A stretch of 64,000 nucleotides of DNA from Bacteroidales bacterium (GTDB lineage: Bacteria; Bacteroidota; Bacteroidia; Bacteroidales; F082). A program made the translations under genes and the position numbers. The notes under the pieces were generated by a model, which saw only the letters and a list, made by a program, of their open reading frames with translations, searched no databases and was not told the origin of the DNA. Below, piece by piece: positions 8,097 through 18,800 of this stretch; position 1 is the first letter of the stretch; each line of letters starts with the position of its first letter. The stretch lies in assembly GCA_016282015.1 (NCBI GenBank), contig JAEEJS010000001.1, forward strand, positions 101,621 through 165,620, written 5' to 3'.

Positions 8097-10025
8097 TCAG
8101 AACAGGCTCCATTGCTGTTTTTCTTTGAGGTTGCCGTTTTCGTCCTGCTCAATGACGCCGTTGTCTAGCATCCAGCGGACGGTTTCCAGAACTTTCTCCT
8201 CCAGGTAGTTCTTGGCCAGCGAAGGAGTTTCATATAGCGGCACCACACGCTTTTTCAGTTCGTCCAGTATTATTGCGCTTATATTCTTGTATTCCTCGTC
8301 GTTAATGCTCATCTGATTGCGGATGTTGCATACGTCGCATTTTCCGCAGCGTGACTTGATTTTCTCGCCAAAATAACGGAGTAGCTGCACGCTGCGGCAT
8401 TCCTCATCATTGTTGACAAAGTCGATAACGGCCTGTACACGTCGGGTGGCGTCATCCTTGCGGTCTTTGTAAACCTCGTCCGACAAGGCGAAGTGTCTGG
8501 TGTCGAGACGTTCGGTCAGATATTGTATCTGCGGTTTGTCTTTTCGCTGTATGTAGGTGAGGAAGTTGTACTTGTCCAGCCGCTGCAGAGTCTGTTCAAT
8601 CTTGTTGACGTCGGTGCCAAGCTTATGACTGATCTGCTCTTCTTTGATTTTGACGAAATCTGACAATATGCCGGGATAATTTCTGAGCATATATTTGATG
8701 ATGACGTCGAAGTCGGGATATTCCACTTGGAATCGGTACAGGTCTTCGCGACTGGCTTTTATCATCACCTGCGATGGAGTGTCCATGGCTTCTGACAGCA
8801 CGAAAAGGCCTTCCCGTTCCATGAGTTTCATGGCGTTGAAAACCTCCAGAAGCTGGAAGTTGTAACGGGTGGCGAAGTCAGTCATGTCGAAGTCGTAGCT
8901 CTGCCCGTTGCCTGTGCCTACAGGTATCTGTAGGTAGTTGCCCAAGGCGTCGTATATATCTTTGATGCGTTGCAGTTCGGGATAAGACTGCTGCAGGTTG
9001 TCCTTCAGTTGTTTGATGTCAGTGTCCGACACCAGCAGAAAGGCCTCGGAAGGCTTGAGGTCGCGTCCGGCACGTCCGGCTTCCTGGAAGTAAGCCTCCA
9101 GGCTGTCGGGCAGATCCATGTGGATGACCAGACGTACATCGGGTTTGTCTATGCCCATGCCGAAAGCATTGGTGGCCACTATGACTTTGATGCGGCCGTC
9201 CATCCACAGTTTCTGACGCTCGTCTCTGGTTTTGGCGTCTATGCCGGCATGGTAGAATGTGGCGCTAATGCCTGCCGACTGCAGCCAGTCGGCTATGACT
9301 TTGGTGCGCTTGCGGCTGCGCACGTAGACTATGCCGCTGCCGTGATCCATTTTCTGGAACATGCGGTACATCAGTCCGTATTTGTCGGCTATCTTGACCA
9401 CATTGTATGTCACGTTTTTGCGCTCGTAGCTTGTCTGGAACACATTGGGCTCCTTGAAACCCAGGCGGAACTGTATGTCTTCGACCACTTTGGGTGTGGC
9501 GGTAGCGGTGAGGGCAAGTACCGGAGTCTGAGGTATGTAAGGACGAATGTCGGCGATTTTCAGATAGGGCGGGCGGAAGTCGTAGCCCCATTGCGAGATG
9601 CAGTGCGACTCGTCTATGGCGAGCAGGCAAACCTTCATCTTCTTGACGGCCTCAATGAAGGCGTCGGTTTTCAGACGTTCAGGTGACACATAGAGAAACT
9701 TCAAACCTCCGAACACGGCTTTGTTGTAGGCCAGCTCCACCTCGCTGGGGTGCATGCCTGAATAAATAGCCGAAGCGGGGATATTGATTCTTTTCAGGTG
9801 TTCCACCTGGTCTTTCATCAGTGAAATCAAAGGAGTGATGACTATGCAAACCCCATCCATGGCCATGGCCGGCACTTGGAAACAAATGGATTTTCCGCCG
9901 CCTGTGGGCAAGAGTGCAAGGGTGTCGCGCCCCGCAATTACGGAGTCGACTATGTCTTCCTGCATAGGGCGGAAAGACGGATAGCCCCAGTATTTAACCA
10001 GCACTGCGCGCGTCAGTTCACTCAT
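8097..10025 (-). CDS. recQ: RecQ-family ATP-dependent DNA helicase
   Basis: This 642-aa superfamily 2 3'-5' DNA helicase has Walker A LLPTGGGKSICFQ, the DEAH-type box LLAIDESHCISQWGYDFRPPY (including the RecQ aromatic loop), motif VI QEAGRAGRD, and a RecQ zinc-binding segment with Cys in ECRSVQLLRYFGE and CGKCDVC. The winged-helix region lies between motif VI and the zinc site in the text order seen. The C-terminal ~70 residues (ILDELKKRVVPLYE) do not look like a full HRDC domain, so this appears to be an HRDC-lacking RecQ. It acts in recombination and replication-fork repair. It is divergent from typA and has its own promoter. Confidence 0.92.
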   Translation of the reverse strand: MSELTRAVLVKYWGYPSFRPMQEDIVDSVIAGRDTLALLPTGGGKSICFQVPAMAMDGVCIVITPLISLMKDQVEHLKRINIPASAIYSGMHPSEVELAYNKAVFGGLKFLYVSPERLKTDAFIEAVKKMKVCLLAIDESHCISQWGYDFRPPYLKIADIRPYIPQTPVLALTATATPKVVEDIQFRLGFKEPNVFQTSYERKNVTYNVVKIADKYGLMYRMFQKMDHGSGIVYVRSRKRTKVIADWLQSAGISATFYHAGIDAKTRDERQKLWMDGRIKVIVATNAFGMGIDKPDVRLVIHMDLPDSLEAYFQEAGRAGRDLKPSEAFLLVSDTDIKQLKDNLQQSYPELQRIKDIYDALGNYLQIPVGTGNGQSYDFDMTDFATRYNFQLLEVFNAMKLMEREGLFVLSEAMDTPSQVMIKASREDLYRFQVEYPDFDVIIKYMLRNYPGILSDFVKIKEEQISHKLGTDVNKIEQTLQRLDKYNFLTYIQRKDKPQIQYLTERLDTRHFALSDEVYKDRKDDATRRVQAVIDFVNNDEECRSVQLLRYFGEKIKSRCGKCDVCNIRNQMSINDEEYKNISAIILDELKKRVVPLYETPSLAKNYLEEKVLETVRWMLDNGVIEQDENGNLKEKQQWSLF

Positions 10026-10039
10026 TTTACTTTTTTTTG

Positions 10040-10047
10040 CAAAGATA
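10040..10047 (-). promoter_or_regulatory. Promoter -7 box of recQ
   Basis: TATCTTTG on the minus strand, 14 nt upstream of the recQ ATG. Confidence 0.65.
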
Positions 10048-10070
10048 ACAAATAATTAGTGAAATTTTCG

Positions 10071-10078
10071 TATTTTTG
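10071..10078 (+). promoter_or_regulatory. Promoter -7 box of typA
   Basis: TATTTTTG lies 25 nt before the ATG at 10104. It falls inside an in-frame upstream extension, which argues for the ATG at 10104 as the true start. Confidence 0.65.
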
Positions 10079-10103
10079 CGCCCTATTTTTCAATTTTAAT
10101 AAG

Positions 10104-11924
10104 ATGACAAGTATTCGTAATGTTGCGATAATCGCTCACGTTGACCACGGAAAGACCACTTTGGTGGATAGGATTCTTTATCAGTCAAAGCTTTTCAGAG
10201 ATGATAAGGATAATGGAGATTTGATTCTGGATAACAACGATCTGGAGCGTGAACGAGGTATCACCATCTTGTCGAAGAACGTCTCTGTGCGTTATAAAGA
10301 CGTTAAAATCAACATTATTGATACTCCCGGCCACAGTGACTTCGGTGGAGAGGTGGAGCGTGTACTTAACATGGCCGACGGTGTTTTGCTGCTAGTTGAT
10401 GCCTTCGAAGGTCCTATGCCGCAGACACGTTTCGTGCTTGAGAAAGCTATCCAGCTCGGACTGAAGCCTATAGTTGTGGTAAATAAAGTCGACAAGCCGA
10501 ACTGCACTCCAGAGGAGACTCAGGAAGCTGTGTTCGACCTGATGTACAACCTTGGCGCCAACGACGACCAGCTCGACTTCCCGACAGTATTCGGCTCATC
10601 GAAACAAGGTTGGATGTCAGACCATTGGACACATGTCACCAACGACGTTTCATATCTGCTGGACGTTATCATCAACACCATTCCGGAAGCTAAATACGAA
10701 GAGGGTACTCCTCAGATGCTTATCACTTCACTCGACTACAGCTCATACGTGGGCCGTATAGCCGTGGGCCGTCTGAAACGCGGAATCCTTCAGGCTGGAA
10801 TGAATGTCTCTTTGGTGAAACGTGACGGTTCTATAGAAAAGAATCAAATCAAGGAATTATACACATTCGAAGGTCTTGGCAAAGAGAGAACAAAGAAGCC
10901 TGTGATGGCTGGCGATATAGTAGCAGTGATGGGACTTGAGAACTTCGAAATCGGTGACACAGTCGCTGACTTTGAGAACCCAGAGGCCTTGCCTCCGATT
11001 CACGTTGACGAGCCTACCATGAGCATGCTGTTCACCATCAACAACTCTCCATTCTTCGGAAAAGAAGGCAAGTTCGTCACATCACGCCATTTGCGCGAGC
11101 GTCTTTACAGAGAGACAGAGAAGAACCTCGCTTTGCGTGTGGAAGACACCGATTCACCTGATTCGTTGATGGTTTACGGACGTGGTATACTTCACCTCAG
11201 TATTTTGGTGGAGACCATGCGCCGTGAGGGTTATGAGTTCCAGATCGGTCAGCCGAAAGTTCTGTTGAAGGAAATCGACGGCAAGAAGTGCGAGCCTATA
11301 GAGGTGATGAACGTGCAGGTGCCTGAAAACTTCGCCGGTCGTGTCATTGAGTTGGCTTCACAGCACAAGGGTGAAATGACCAACATGATGCCTAAGGGCG
11401 ACCGTATGAATCTGGACTTCGACATTCCGGCACGTGGTCTGATAGGACTGCGTAGCGCCATGCTGACAGCTACCGAAGGTGAAGCTGTGATGTCGCACCG
11501 TTTCAAAGATTACGAGCCTTGGAAAGGTGATATGGAAACACACGAAGTGGGTGCCCTTATCGCTATGGAGACAGGAACTGCAGTGCCTTACGCTCTGTGG
11601 AAGCTGCAAGACCGCGGCAAGTTCTTTGTATCACCTAACGAAGATGTGTACATGGGCGAGGTTATAGGTGAGAATACCCGTTCAAACGACATAGTTCTGA
11701 ACATCAACAAGACCAAGCATCTGACCAACGTCCGCGCTTCAGGTTCGGACGATAAGATAGTGCTCATCCCGCCAGTAAAGATGTCGCTTGAGGAATACAT
11801 GGAGTATATCCGCGACGACGAATATCTGGAAGTGACTCCTAAGAGCCTGCGTCTGCGTAAGATCATACTCGACGAAATCGAGCGTAAGCGTAGCGGCCGT
11901 AGAAGCGAGGAAGTGAGCGACTAA
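10104..11924 (+). CDS. typA: Ribosome-associated translational GTPase TypA/BipA
   Basis: The 606-aa GTPase has G1 [10 protein letters not shown], switch RERGITI, G3 [14 protein letters not shown] and G4 [11 protein letters not shown]-like domains II, III and V follow, with the TypA-specific C-terminal domain (residues ~480-606) ending in a basic tail ([11 protein letters not shown]). It binds the 70S ribosome and supports 50S assembly and growth under stress. The start [16 protein letters not shown] is the family start. Its stop codon overlaps that of the opposing histidine kinase by 3 nt, with no terminator between. Confidence 0.96.
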   Translation: MTSIRNVAIIAHVDHGKTTLVDRILYQSKLFRDDKDNGDLILDNNDLERERGITILSKNVSVRYKDVKINIIDTPGHSDFGGEVERVLNMADGVLLLVDAFEGPMPQTRFVLEKAIQLGLKPIVVVNKVDKPNCTPEETQEAVFDLMYNLGANDDQLDFPTVFGSSKQGWMSDHWTHVTNDVSYLLDVIINTIPEAKYEEGTPQMLITSLDYSSYVGRIAVGRLKRGILQAGMNVSLVKRDGSIEKNQIKELYTFEGLGKERTKKPVMAGDIVAVMGLENFEIGDTVADFENPEALPPIHVDEPTMSMLFTINNSPFFGKEGKFVTSRHLRERLYRETEKNLALRVEDTDSPDSLMVYGRGILHLSILVETMRREGYEFQIGQPKVLLKEIDGKKCEPIEVMNVQVPENFAGRVIELASQHKGEMTNMMPKGDRMNLDFDIPARGLIGLRSAMLTATEGEAVMSHRFKDYEPWKGDMETHEVGALIAMETGTAVPYALWKLQDRGKFFVSPNEDVYMGEVIGENTRSNDIVLNINKTKHLTNVRASGSDDKIVLIPPVKMSLEEYMEYIRDDEYLEVTPKSLRLRKIILDEIERKRSGRRSEEVSD

Positions 11925-14371
11925 ACGGAAATATCATATTTATCGGCCAGCATGGCCAAGAGGGCATCGGATTGTTTCATGAATTCGATGCCTTTTTCTT
12001 CCCAGTCGGGAAGGGAGGAGGCGTCTTGTCCGCGACGGCTGTCCATGTCGATGAGGTACTGTGCCGATTCCTGTTCCAACTGAATGAACATAGGGCGCAT
12101 CTTGTGGCACACAGCCTGGGCTTTGGCGAAGTCATGCTCGGTGACGGCGTCGTTAAGAGTGACCAGATTGTCGGAGGTGGTGTCGGCGAAAGTCTGAAGT
12201 ATGCCGCGTATGGCTGTGGCGTCGTTGTTGAACATGGCGCACAGTTGTGGGAAGTCGTCAGTGAAGTCGCAACTTTGACTTGCCTCTTCGGCTATGCCGG
12301 TGTTGAGAAGCTGGGCCAGGTTTTTGATGCTGAACGGTTTCTTGATATAACCGTCGAAGCCTTCGTCCATGGCGAACTTCTCTGAATACTGGTCGCGGGC
12401 AGTCATCAGAATGACAGCCTTCTGAGGGTCGACTTTTTTAATCATCTTCAGCACATCGTTGCCAGAGAATGTGCCCATCTCGCGGTCGGTGATGACCAAG
12501 TCGTAGCGGTCCAGCTCTTCAATGTATCTGTTGAATTCGATGTAGGAACGGCAGATGTCGGAACTGTGGCCGATTTTGGTAAGCATGGCGCTCACTACCG
12601 ACAGCAGGCTGTTGTCGTCGTCCACAAGTAGTATGTGGAGTTTTTTATTGGCAGCCACAATACGGTTGTCGGTGACGGCTGTTTTCTCAACAACTTTGTT
12701 TTCGACTGGCTTTACAGGTATCTTTATCTCAAAGTGACTGCCTTTTTCGAGCTCAGACATCACATTTATGCTGCCGCCAAGCAGCTCGAGCAAGCCTTTC
12801 ACCACATAAAGTCCGAATCCGTTACCTTCAGCCAGTCCGGGGTTGTTGTCAGCCTTGCTGAACGGCTTGAACATCTCTTCAATCTTGTCGTTTGGAATGC
12901 CTATGCCTTGGTCTATCACATTGAAAATAAGCTTGTTGTTGGCGAAATAAACACCAAAGTGCACTTCACCCTCAATGGTATATTTCAAGGCGTTGGAGAT
13001 GATATTGCTAACAACCTGCTTTATCTTCAAAGGATCGGAGTTGACATAAACGTCGTCGGCTATATGCTTGTGATAGAAGAAGCTGAGCTGTTTGTTTTCG
13101 GCTATAGGACGGAACATGGCGGCCAGTTGGTCGCAGAGTTCACTCGGGTTGAAATCGGAGCGGCTGACATGCTGTTTGCCTTGATCCAGACTTGAGAACT
13201 CAAGCAGATTGGACAATAGAGACAGTATGTGTTCCGATGAGACTTTCATCGAATTGAGACGCTGCATGTCGTCGGCTTTGGGCTTTTCAAGTTGCATTAG
13301 CTCTATATGGCCGACTATGGACGAAAGCGGAGCCTTGATGTCGTGCGAAACAGACAGCAACAGCTTGTGGCGGCTTTCCATAATTTCTTCGGTTCGTCTC
13401 TTGGCTTCCTCTGTGGCTTTTCGTGCTTTTGATACTCTTCTTATATCGTTGAATATCAACATTATACATAAAACTATAAAGCCAAGCGCCGTAGTGCCTC
13501 CATAGATTGCGTAGTTCAAATTGCGCTGAATAACCGATTCGCTCTTCTGAATCTCATCCATCACAGAGGTGAGCGACTGCTGGTGCAAAATGATCAGCAG
13601 GCCTGAAATCTGCTCAGAGATGATTTGATCTGATTTGATGAAAGTCTGATATTGATACTCAAGGGTTTGAATCCTTTCGATATATTCTTTTCGGCCTTTT
13701 TCAGTGTAAAGTTTGATATCTTTCATGATATCTTCCTTGTTGTCGGCCTCTTCGCTTATGGTGTCGAAGGTGGTAGTGGTGACAAGAATGATGCTGTCAC
13801 GGGCGTTTTCCGAAGAGAATATCCTTTGGAAGAAGCTTTGCTTTTCGGCTCTGTGTACTATGGTGTCCTGTCTGGTCACGGCCACCACCTTGGTTTTCTT
13901 CTCGGGTTTGTAGTCTTCCAAAAGCTTGTAGATGCTCTCGTAAGGGTTGAAGACATCGTAATGGTGGGATATCTGCTTGATAATGATCTCTTTACGTCTG
14001 AGCAGCTGCAATATATCGTTCAGAATGGCTTTGTTTCTGGTATCGCTGGAATAGTAGATGATGGAATCTTTGATAGCCGAGATCTCCTGCAAATTGAGCT
14101 GGAAATTGTTGAGGTAGTCCTGATCGCCAGTGAAAGAATAGAGCTGGGCATCAGACTGGGTTTGATTCATCTTTTGAATCAAATCGTTGGTCAGGCTGAG
14201 CACCTTTTCGTTTTTGTATATGGTGACGCGTTGCTCCAGGATGGATTCCTTGATGTTTCTGACATAATATATCATAGCCGCGATTATGACTATCGCGATG
14301 ATAAAAATCAACACGGCCTCTCCACGGACGCGGCTCTCGTAGTGTCGTTTATGTCTTAAACCTTCTGCCAT
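11921..14371 (-). CDS. Hybrid sensor histidine kinase with receiver and HPt domains
   Basis: This 816-aa inner-membrane phosphorelay protein has the following order. TM1 is about residues 18-38. A ~245-residue helical sensor region follows, predicted outside the membrane. TM2 is about 286-307. The HisKA domain has His343 (SVSHDIKAPLSS). The HATPase domain has the N-box around 451-464, DQGIGIP at 488-493 and GFGLYVVKG. The receiver has Asp629 (LVITDREMG) and Lys678. The C-terminal HPt-like helical domain has His756 (AVCHKMRPMF). All three phospho-sites for an internal His-Asp-His relay are present, but no output domain is. It therefore needs a separate response regulator; the NtrC-type regulator at 528-1862 is the only one in this window, without proof of pairing. 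Confidence 0.92.
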   Translation of the reverse strand: MAEGLRHKRHYESRVRGEAVLIFIIAIVIIAAMIYYVRNIKESILEQRVTIYKNEKVLSLTNDLIQKMNQTQSDAQLYSFTGDQDYLNNFQLNLQEISAIKDSIIYYSSDTRNKAILNDILQLLRRKEIIIKQISHHYDVFNPYESIYKLLEDYKPEKKTKVVAVTRQDTIVHRAEKQSFFQRIFSSENARDSIILVTTTTFDTISEEADNKEDIMKDIKLYTEKGRKEYIERIQTLEYQYQTFIKSDQIISEQISGLLIILHQQSLTSVMDEIQKSESVIQRNLNYAIYGGTTALGFIVLCIMLIFNDIRRVSKARKATEEAKRRTEEIMESRHKLLLSVSHDIKAPLSSIVGHIELMQLEKPKADDMQRLNSMKVSSEHILSLLSNLLEFSSLDQGKQHVSRSDFNPSELCDQLAAMFRPIAENKQLSFFYHKHIADDVYVNSDPLKIKQVVSNIISNALKYTIEGEVHFGVYFANNKLIFNVIDQGIGIPNDKIEEMFKPFSKADNNPGLAEGNGFGLYVVKGLLELLGGSINVMSELEKGSHFEIKIPVKPVENKVVEKTAVTDNRIVAANKKLHILLVDDDNSLLSVVSAMLTKIGHSSDICRSYIEFNRYIEELDRYDLVITDREMGTFSGNDVLKMIKKVDPQKAVILMTARDQYSEKFAMDEGFDGYIKKPFSIKNLAQLLNTGIAEEASQSCDFTDDFPQLCAMFNNDATAIRGILQTFADTTSDNLVTLNDAVTEHDFAKAQAVCHKMRPMFIQLEQESAQYLIDMDSRRGQDASSLPDWEEKGIEFMKQSDALLAMLADKYDISV

Positions 14372-14376
14372 CGGTA

Positions 14377-14384
14377 CAAAATTA
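14377..14384 (-). promoter_or_regulatory. Promoter -7 box of the hybrid kinase
   Basis: TAATTTTG on the minus strand ends only 5 nt before the ATG at 14371, so the transcript may be leaderless or nearly so. Confidence 0.55.
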
Positions 14385-14396
14385 CTAAAAATAATG

Positions 14397-14426
14397 TTGA
14401 CTGTAGAAATATATTTTATAATTTTG
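14397..14426 (+). promoter_or_regulatory. Promoter of the aldose epimerase gene
   Basis: The -33 TTG at 14397-14399 and the -7 TAATTTTG at 14419-14426 are 19 nt apart; the ATG follows 18 nt later. Confidence 0.75.
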
Positions 14427-14444
14427 TCATATATTTAGAATGAT

Positions 14445-15566
14445 ATGAAAAAGGTATTGTTACTCGCGCTTTGCGCAATGATTTTGGTCGGTTGTTCAAA
14501 AAAACGTGAGATTAAACTCATGAACACCAACGACTTTGAGACAGTGGTTGACGGCAAGAAAGTGTCACTCTACACTTTGCAGAACGGTTTTCTGACTATG
14601 CAGGTCACCAATTACGGAGGCCGTGTGGTCTCATTGTGGATGCCAGACTGCAATGGAAGCTATGACGACATAGTCATCGGATACGATAATATCAACAAGT
14701 ATATTAATAATAAAGGTGAAAGATACCTTGGCGCCGCTGTGGGACGTTATGCCAACCGTATTGGTCATGGCGAGTTTACACTTGATGGCAAAAAATATGA
14801 ACTTTACAAGAATGACAACGGTAACACCCTCCATGGAGGAGCGTTCGGCATAGACCGCATAGTGTGGGATGTGACCTCAGTTACAGCCAATTCTATAGTG
14901 CTTCACACTCTGCTGCCTGACGGAATGGACGGATTCCCTGGCAATCTTGACATCACTATGACTTACACTCTTACTGAAAACAACGATTTCCGTATCGACT
15001 ATACAGCCACCACCGATGCCCCGACAGTTTGCAACCTTTCGCATCATTCTTTCTTCAACTTGAAGGGGGAGGGCAAAGGTACAATACTTGACCATGAAAT
15101 GATGATTAAGGGCAAATTCATAACTACGGTGGACGAGCATTTGATCCCCACAGGAGCTTTCATGAGAGTCAAAGATACTCCTATGGATTTCACAGTCATG
15201 AAACCTATAGGGAAAGACATAAACGGGAATCATTATCAGCTGTATTATGCCAAAGGTTATGATTTCAACTGGATATCAGAGAAGCCTATGGGCCAAATGG
15301 GTCTGATGGCCGAAGTGTATGAGCCGGTTTCGAAAAGAATGATGACAGTGAGTTCCGACCAACCGGGACTGCAGTTCTATAGCGGCAATTTCTTTGACGG
15401 AAGGACTAAGGGCAAGTATGGCGATCCCTTACTTTACCGAGAGTCATTCATAATGGAGACACAGATGTTTCCCGATGGTCCTAACCAGGAGAATTTCCCA
15501 AGCACAGTGCTGAGACCTGGCGAGCAGTACCATCACACCTGCATATATCACTTCGAGATTAAATAG
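14445..15566 (+). CDS. Aldose 1-epimerase (mutarotase), lipoprotein form
   Basis: The 373-aa GalM-family enzyme interconverts alpha and beta anomers of hexoses. It begins with a lipoprotein signal (hydrophobic core, then ILVGC with lipidated Cys17), so it acts in the periplasm or at the outer membrane rather than in the cytoplasm. Family motifs are GRYANRIGHGEF, NTLHGG, the catalytic His stretch NLSHHSFFNL and the catalytic Glu region ETQMFPDGPNQENFPS. The location suits processing of sugars released from glycans outside the inner membrane. It has its own promoter. The 3' end overlaps the opposing PG0541-type gene by 8 nt. Confidence 0.92.
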   Translation: MKKVLLLALCAMILVGCSKKREIKLMNTNDFETVVDGKKVSLYTLQNGFLTMQVTNYGGRVVSLWMPDCNGSYDDIVIGYDNINKYINNKGERYLGAAVGRYANRIGHGEFTLDGKKYELYKNDNGNTLHGGAFGIDRIVWDVTSVTANSIVLHTLLPDGMDGFPGNLDITMTYTLTENNDFRIDYTATTDAPTVCNLSHHSFFNLKGEGKGTILDHEMMIKGKFITTVDEHLIPTGAFMRVKDTPMDFTVMKPIGKDINGNHYQLYYAKGYDFNWISEKPMGQMGLMAEVYEPVSKRMMTVSSDQPGLQFYSGNFFDGRTKGKYGDPLLYRESFIMETQMFPDGPNQENFPSTVLRPGEQYHHTCIYHFEIK

Positions 15567-15852
15567 TCTTGTCAATTTTCCACGAGAACGCCCTCAGGCC
15601 AAGTTCCGGAGTGGCGTTGTCATGTTCGTGAAGCAGATTCAAGATGCCGTCCACCTTTTCGTCATCGACAAAGGTGAGTATGGCGTCGTTGAAGGTGGGC
15701 CAGGTGTGGTTGCCGTAATGCGCCTCGCCTGTAGCCGAGCCTCTTCCTGTGATTTCGTTCCAACGTGTGAATCCACGAACTCCCTGCTTTTCAAGGAGTT
15801 CCTGGATTTCTTCGTAATAAGCCTGATTGTAGGCGATGAATATTGCTGTCAT
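15559..15852 (-). CDS. PG0541-family PII-like protein associated with the RND pump
   Basis: The 97-aa cytoplasmic protein has no signal peptide. Its alternating beta-alpha-beta pattern (TAIFIAYNQAYYEEIQELL, then DAILTFVDDEKVDGILNLL) resembles the ferredoxin-like fold of PII signalling proteins. It matches what I recall as the PG0541 transporter-associated family, named from the gene after the PG0538-0540 efflux operon of Porphyromonas gingivalis. Here too it is the last gene of a TolC-adaptor-RND operon, 12 nt after the permease. A regulatory role on the pump is an inference from this linkage only. The 3' end overlaps the aldose epimerase gene by 8 nt. Confidence 0.75.
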   Translation of the reverse strand: MTAIFIAYNQAYYEEIQELLEKQGVRGFTRWNEITGRGSATGEAHYGNHTWPTFNDAILTFVDDEKVDGILNLLHEHDNATPELGLRAFSWKIDKTI

Positions 15853-15864
15853 GATGATTCGATT

Positions 15865-18800
15865 TTAAAGTTCGTGAGCTAAAGCCAAACGTTCGTGTCT
15901 CTTTTGCTGACGTTTGATTCTTCTTGATACAAAGATGGCATACAGAGTAGGGATGAGTACCAGGGTGATAAGTGTAGATATCGAGAGTCCCCAGGACACC
16001 ACCACGCCGAGGCCGTTCCACATCTCAGCACCTTCGCCGGTTCCGAGAGCCATAGGCACCATACCGAGCACTGTGGTGAGCGTTGTCATGAGGATAGGAC
16101 GCAGACGCTGGCGCGAGGCAGTGACAACCGACTCGTTGACACCCATGCCGCGTTCCAGACAGAGACGTGTGTAGTCGATAAGAACTATACCGTTCTTAAC
16201 CACTATACCCATAAGGATCATGACTCCGATGAGTGCCATGACACCGAGTGCCATGCCGTTGATCCTCAATCCGATAAGCACGCCTGTGATGGCAAATGGC
16301 ACAGAGAACATGATGACGAACGGGTCGAGCAGTGACTCGAACTGTGATGCCATCACCACATAAACCAAGATTATGATGAGGAGAATGAGGGTGAACATGT
16401 CTTTGAAAGCATCCTGTTGGTCTTCGTAGTCACCGGCTATCTTTACCAGGAACTCGGCAGGAATCTCGACCTTGTCGATACAGGCCTCAGAAGCTGCCAC
16501 TCCATCACTCAAAGCATAGCCTTTAGAAACTATACCTGTGATTGTGACAATACGTTCACGGTCTTTACGCTCTATGGTAGGAGGGGTGCGGCCTTCAACT
16601 ATCCTTGCCACCTCGCTGAGTCTAACTGCGTTACCTGATGCGCCGTAAAGCACAATGTTTTCGATATTCTCAATGCCTGTACGGAACTCCGGGGCATAAC
16701 GCACGCGGATGTTGTATTCGTCACCGTCTTCACGGAAATACGACATCACAGAGCCGTTGATGCGGTTTCTCACGTATTGTGAGGCTGTGGTGATATTGAT
16801 GCCGTTGAGCACCAGCTTCTCGCGGTCGAAGTCGACGTACATCTCAGGGCTGTATTCGTCACGGCTGATGAGTACCTGTGAAATCTCCGGGCATTCACGA
16901 AGCTCTAAAGCCAAGTCGTTGGCGATTCGGTCGGAGACATTGAAGTCGTAGCCGTATATCTCGAGTTTGACACTGGCTGTAGAACCCATGCCCATGCCTT
17001 CTGAAACGTTGTATTTCTTAATTACAGCGTTGTTCTTCAGATCTTTACGTATATACTCGGCAATTTCCTGTGTGCTTCTTTCACGGGTGTCTTTACTTCC
17101 AAGGTTGAGGTTCATGGCGAGGATGTGGGTGCCGTTGCTCTGCATGGAAGCGAAGGCGTTTTCCTCGTCGGCGACACCGTAACGGTAGTTCATAACCTTG
17201 ATTTCAGGAATCTCAGCCATGTATTTCTCTGCCAACTCAGCACCGAGTTGACCTGTAATGTTTTCTTGAGTACCTACAGGCATCTCAATGTTGACTGTCA
17301 GACGGCCCTGGTCCATGCTCGGCAGATATTCTGTCTTCATTCCCGGCAGGGTGGTGACGAGTGTCACAATGAATATTACTACAGCTATGATAAGTGTCAT
17401 GGCACGGTGTGTGACGGCCCAGTTGATGAGTCGTCCATAGCCGCGACTAAGAGCATCGAGACCTTTGTTGATAGGAGTGAACAATATGCGGTGCCATGCG
17501 TGGCTTCTCGGGTTGCGCTTAAGCATCTTGGAGCACATCATAGGTACCAATGTCAATGCTGCTGATGTTGACACTATCATGATAATACTGACAATCCAGC
17601 CGAGCTGATGGAAGAACACGCCCACTGCGCCGTTGACCATGGTGAGAGGCAGGAACACCGCCAACATGGTGAGGGTAGAGGCGATAACGGAGATTGACAC
17701 TTCCTGTGTGGCATGCACGGCAGCCTCTTTAGGCTTAGCACCTCGGTCTATATGCGAGGTGATGTTCTCCAACACCACAATTGCGTCGTCCACCACCATA
17801 CCGATGGCGATGGTTAAAGCACTCATTGATATGATATTCAATGTGTTACCTGTTGCAAACAGGTAAACCACCGAGGCCACTAACGAGATAGGGATGGAAA
17901 GCACAATGATGATGGTGGCTCTCCATCTGCCGAGGAAGATAAACACCACCAGCATAACCACGATAAATGTGATGAAGATGGTCTCTTTCAAAGAGTTGAT
18001 GGTGTTGACTATGCTCTCACTGGTGTCGTTGATCAGGTTGATCTGGATGTCTGAAGGGAGAGTCTTCTTAATTTTTTCAAGCTCTTTGTGTATGCCTTGG
18101 CACACTTTCACCGAGTTGGCGTCGGTTTGTTTCTGTATTGTCACCATGGCTCCCTGGATCTTGTTCGAGAACACCTTTTGCAGACGTTCCTGCTCACCGT
18201 CGTTCACACGAGCCACGTCTTTCAAGTAGATTGGCGTGCCTTGGAATGTGCCGACAACCACGTCGAGCATCTCTCTTGCCGACTTGAACTCTTTTTCAAC
18301 GCGCACGGCGTAAGAGTTAGAGCCTATATCTATGCTTCCGGCTGGAGTGTTACGGTTTTCGTATGCCAGAGCCTGTGAAATCTGCTCAACCGTGAGGTTG
18401 TATGCCTCGAGCTTGTTAGGGTCGACATATACCTGAATCTCACGCTTAGGTGCACCTGACACTGACACTGTACCTACGCCGGGAACACGAGCCAAAGGTG
18501 TGGTGAGTTTGTCGTCGAGAATCTTGTCCAGGCCCGACAGACTCTCTTCGGCAGTAACAGAGAGGAACATAACTGGGATGTCCTCCATGCTGAACTTGAA
18601 GATGGTGGGGTTGCCTGCCCCATCGGGTAGGTATTGCCGCACCATGTCCAGTTTGTCTCGCACGTTGTTGGTGGCTGCCTCGATGTCTATGCCGTATTCA
18701 AACTGCACAGTGATGACGCTGACATTTTCCTTAGATGAGGATGAAAGGTGCTTCAGGTCACTCACGCCGTTGAGGGCGTTTTCCAAAGTTTTGGTGATAT

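Noticed and set aside
8970..9686. 238-codon plus-strand frame inside recQ, and similar frames at 13652-14359 and 12635-13195 inside the kinase
   Set aside because: Opposite-strand shadows of well-supported genes; no recognisable domains or start signals.
11921..11924. Frameshift or fusion between typA and the kinase because of the overlap
   Set aside because: The genes are on opposite strands and both have complete C-terminal domains; it is a convergent overlap.
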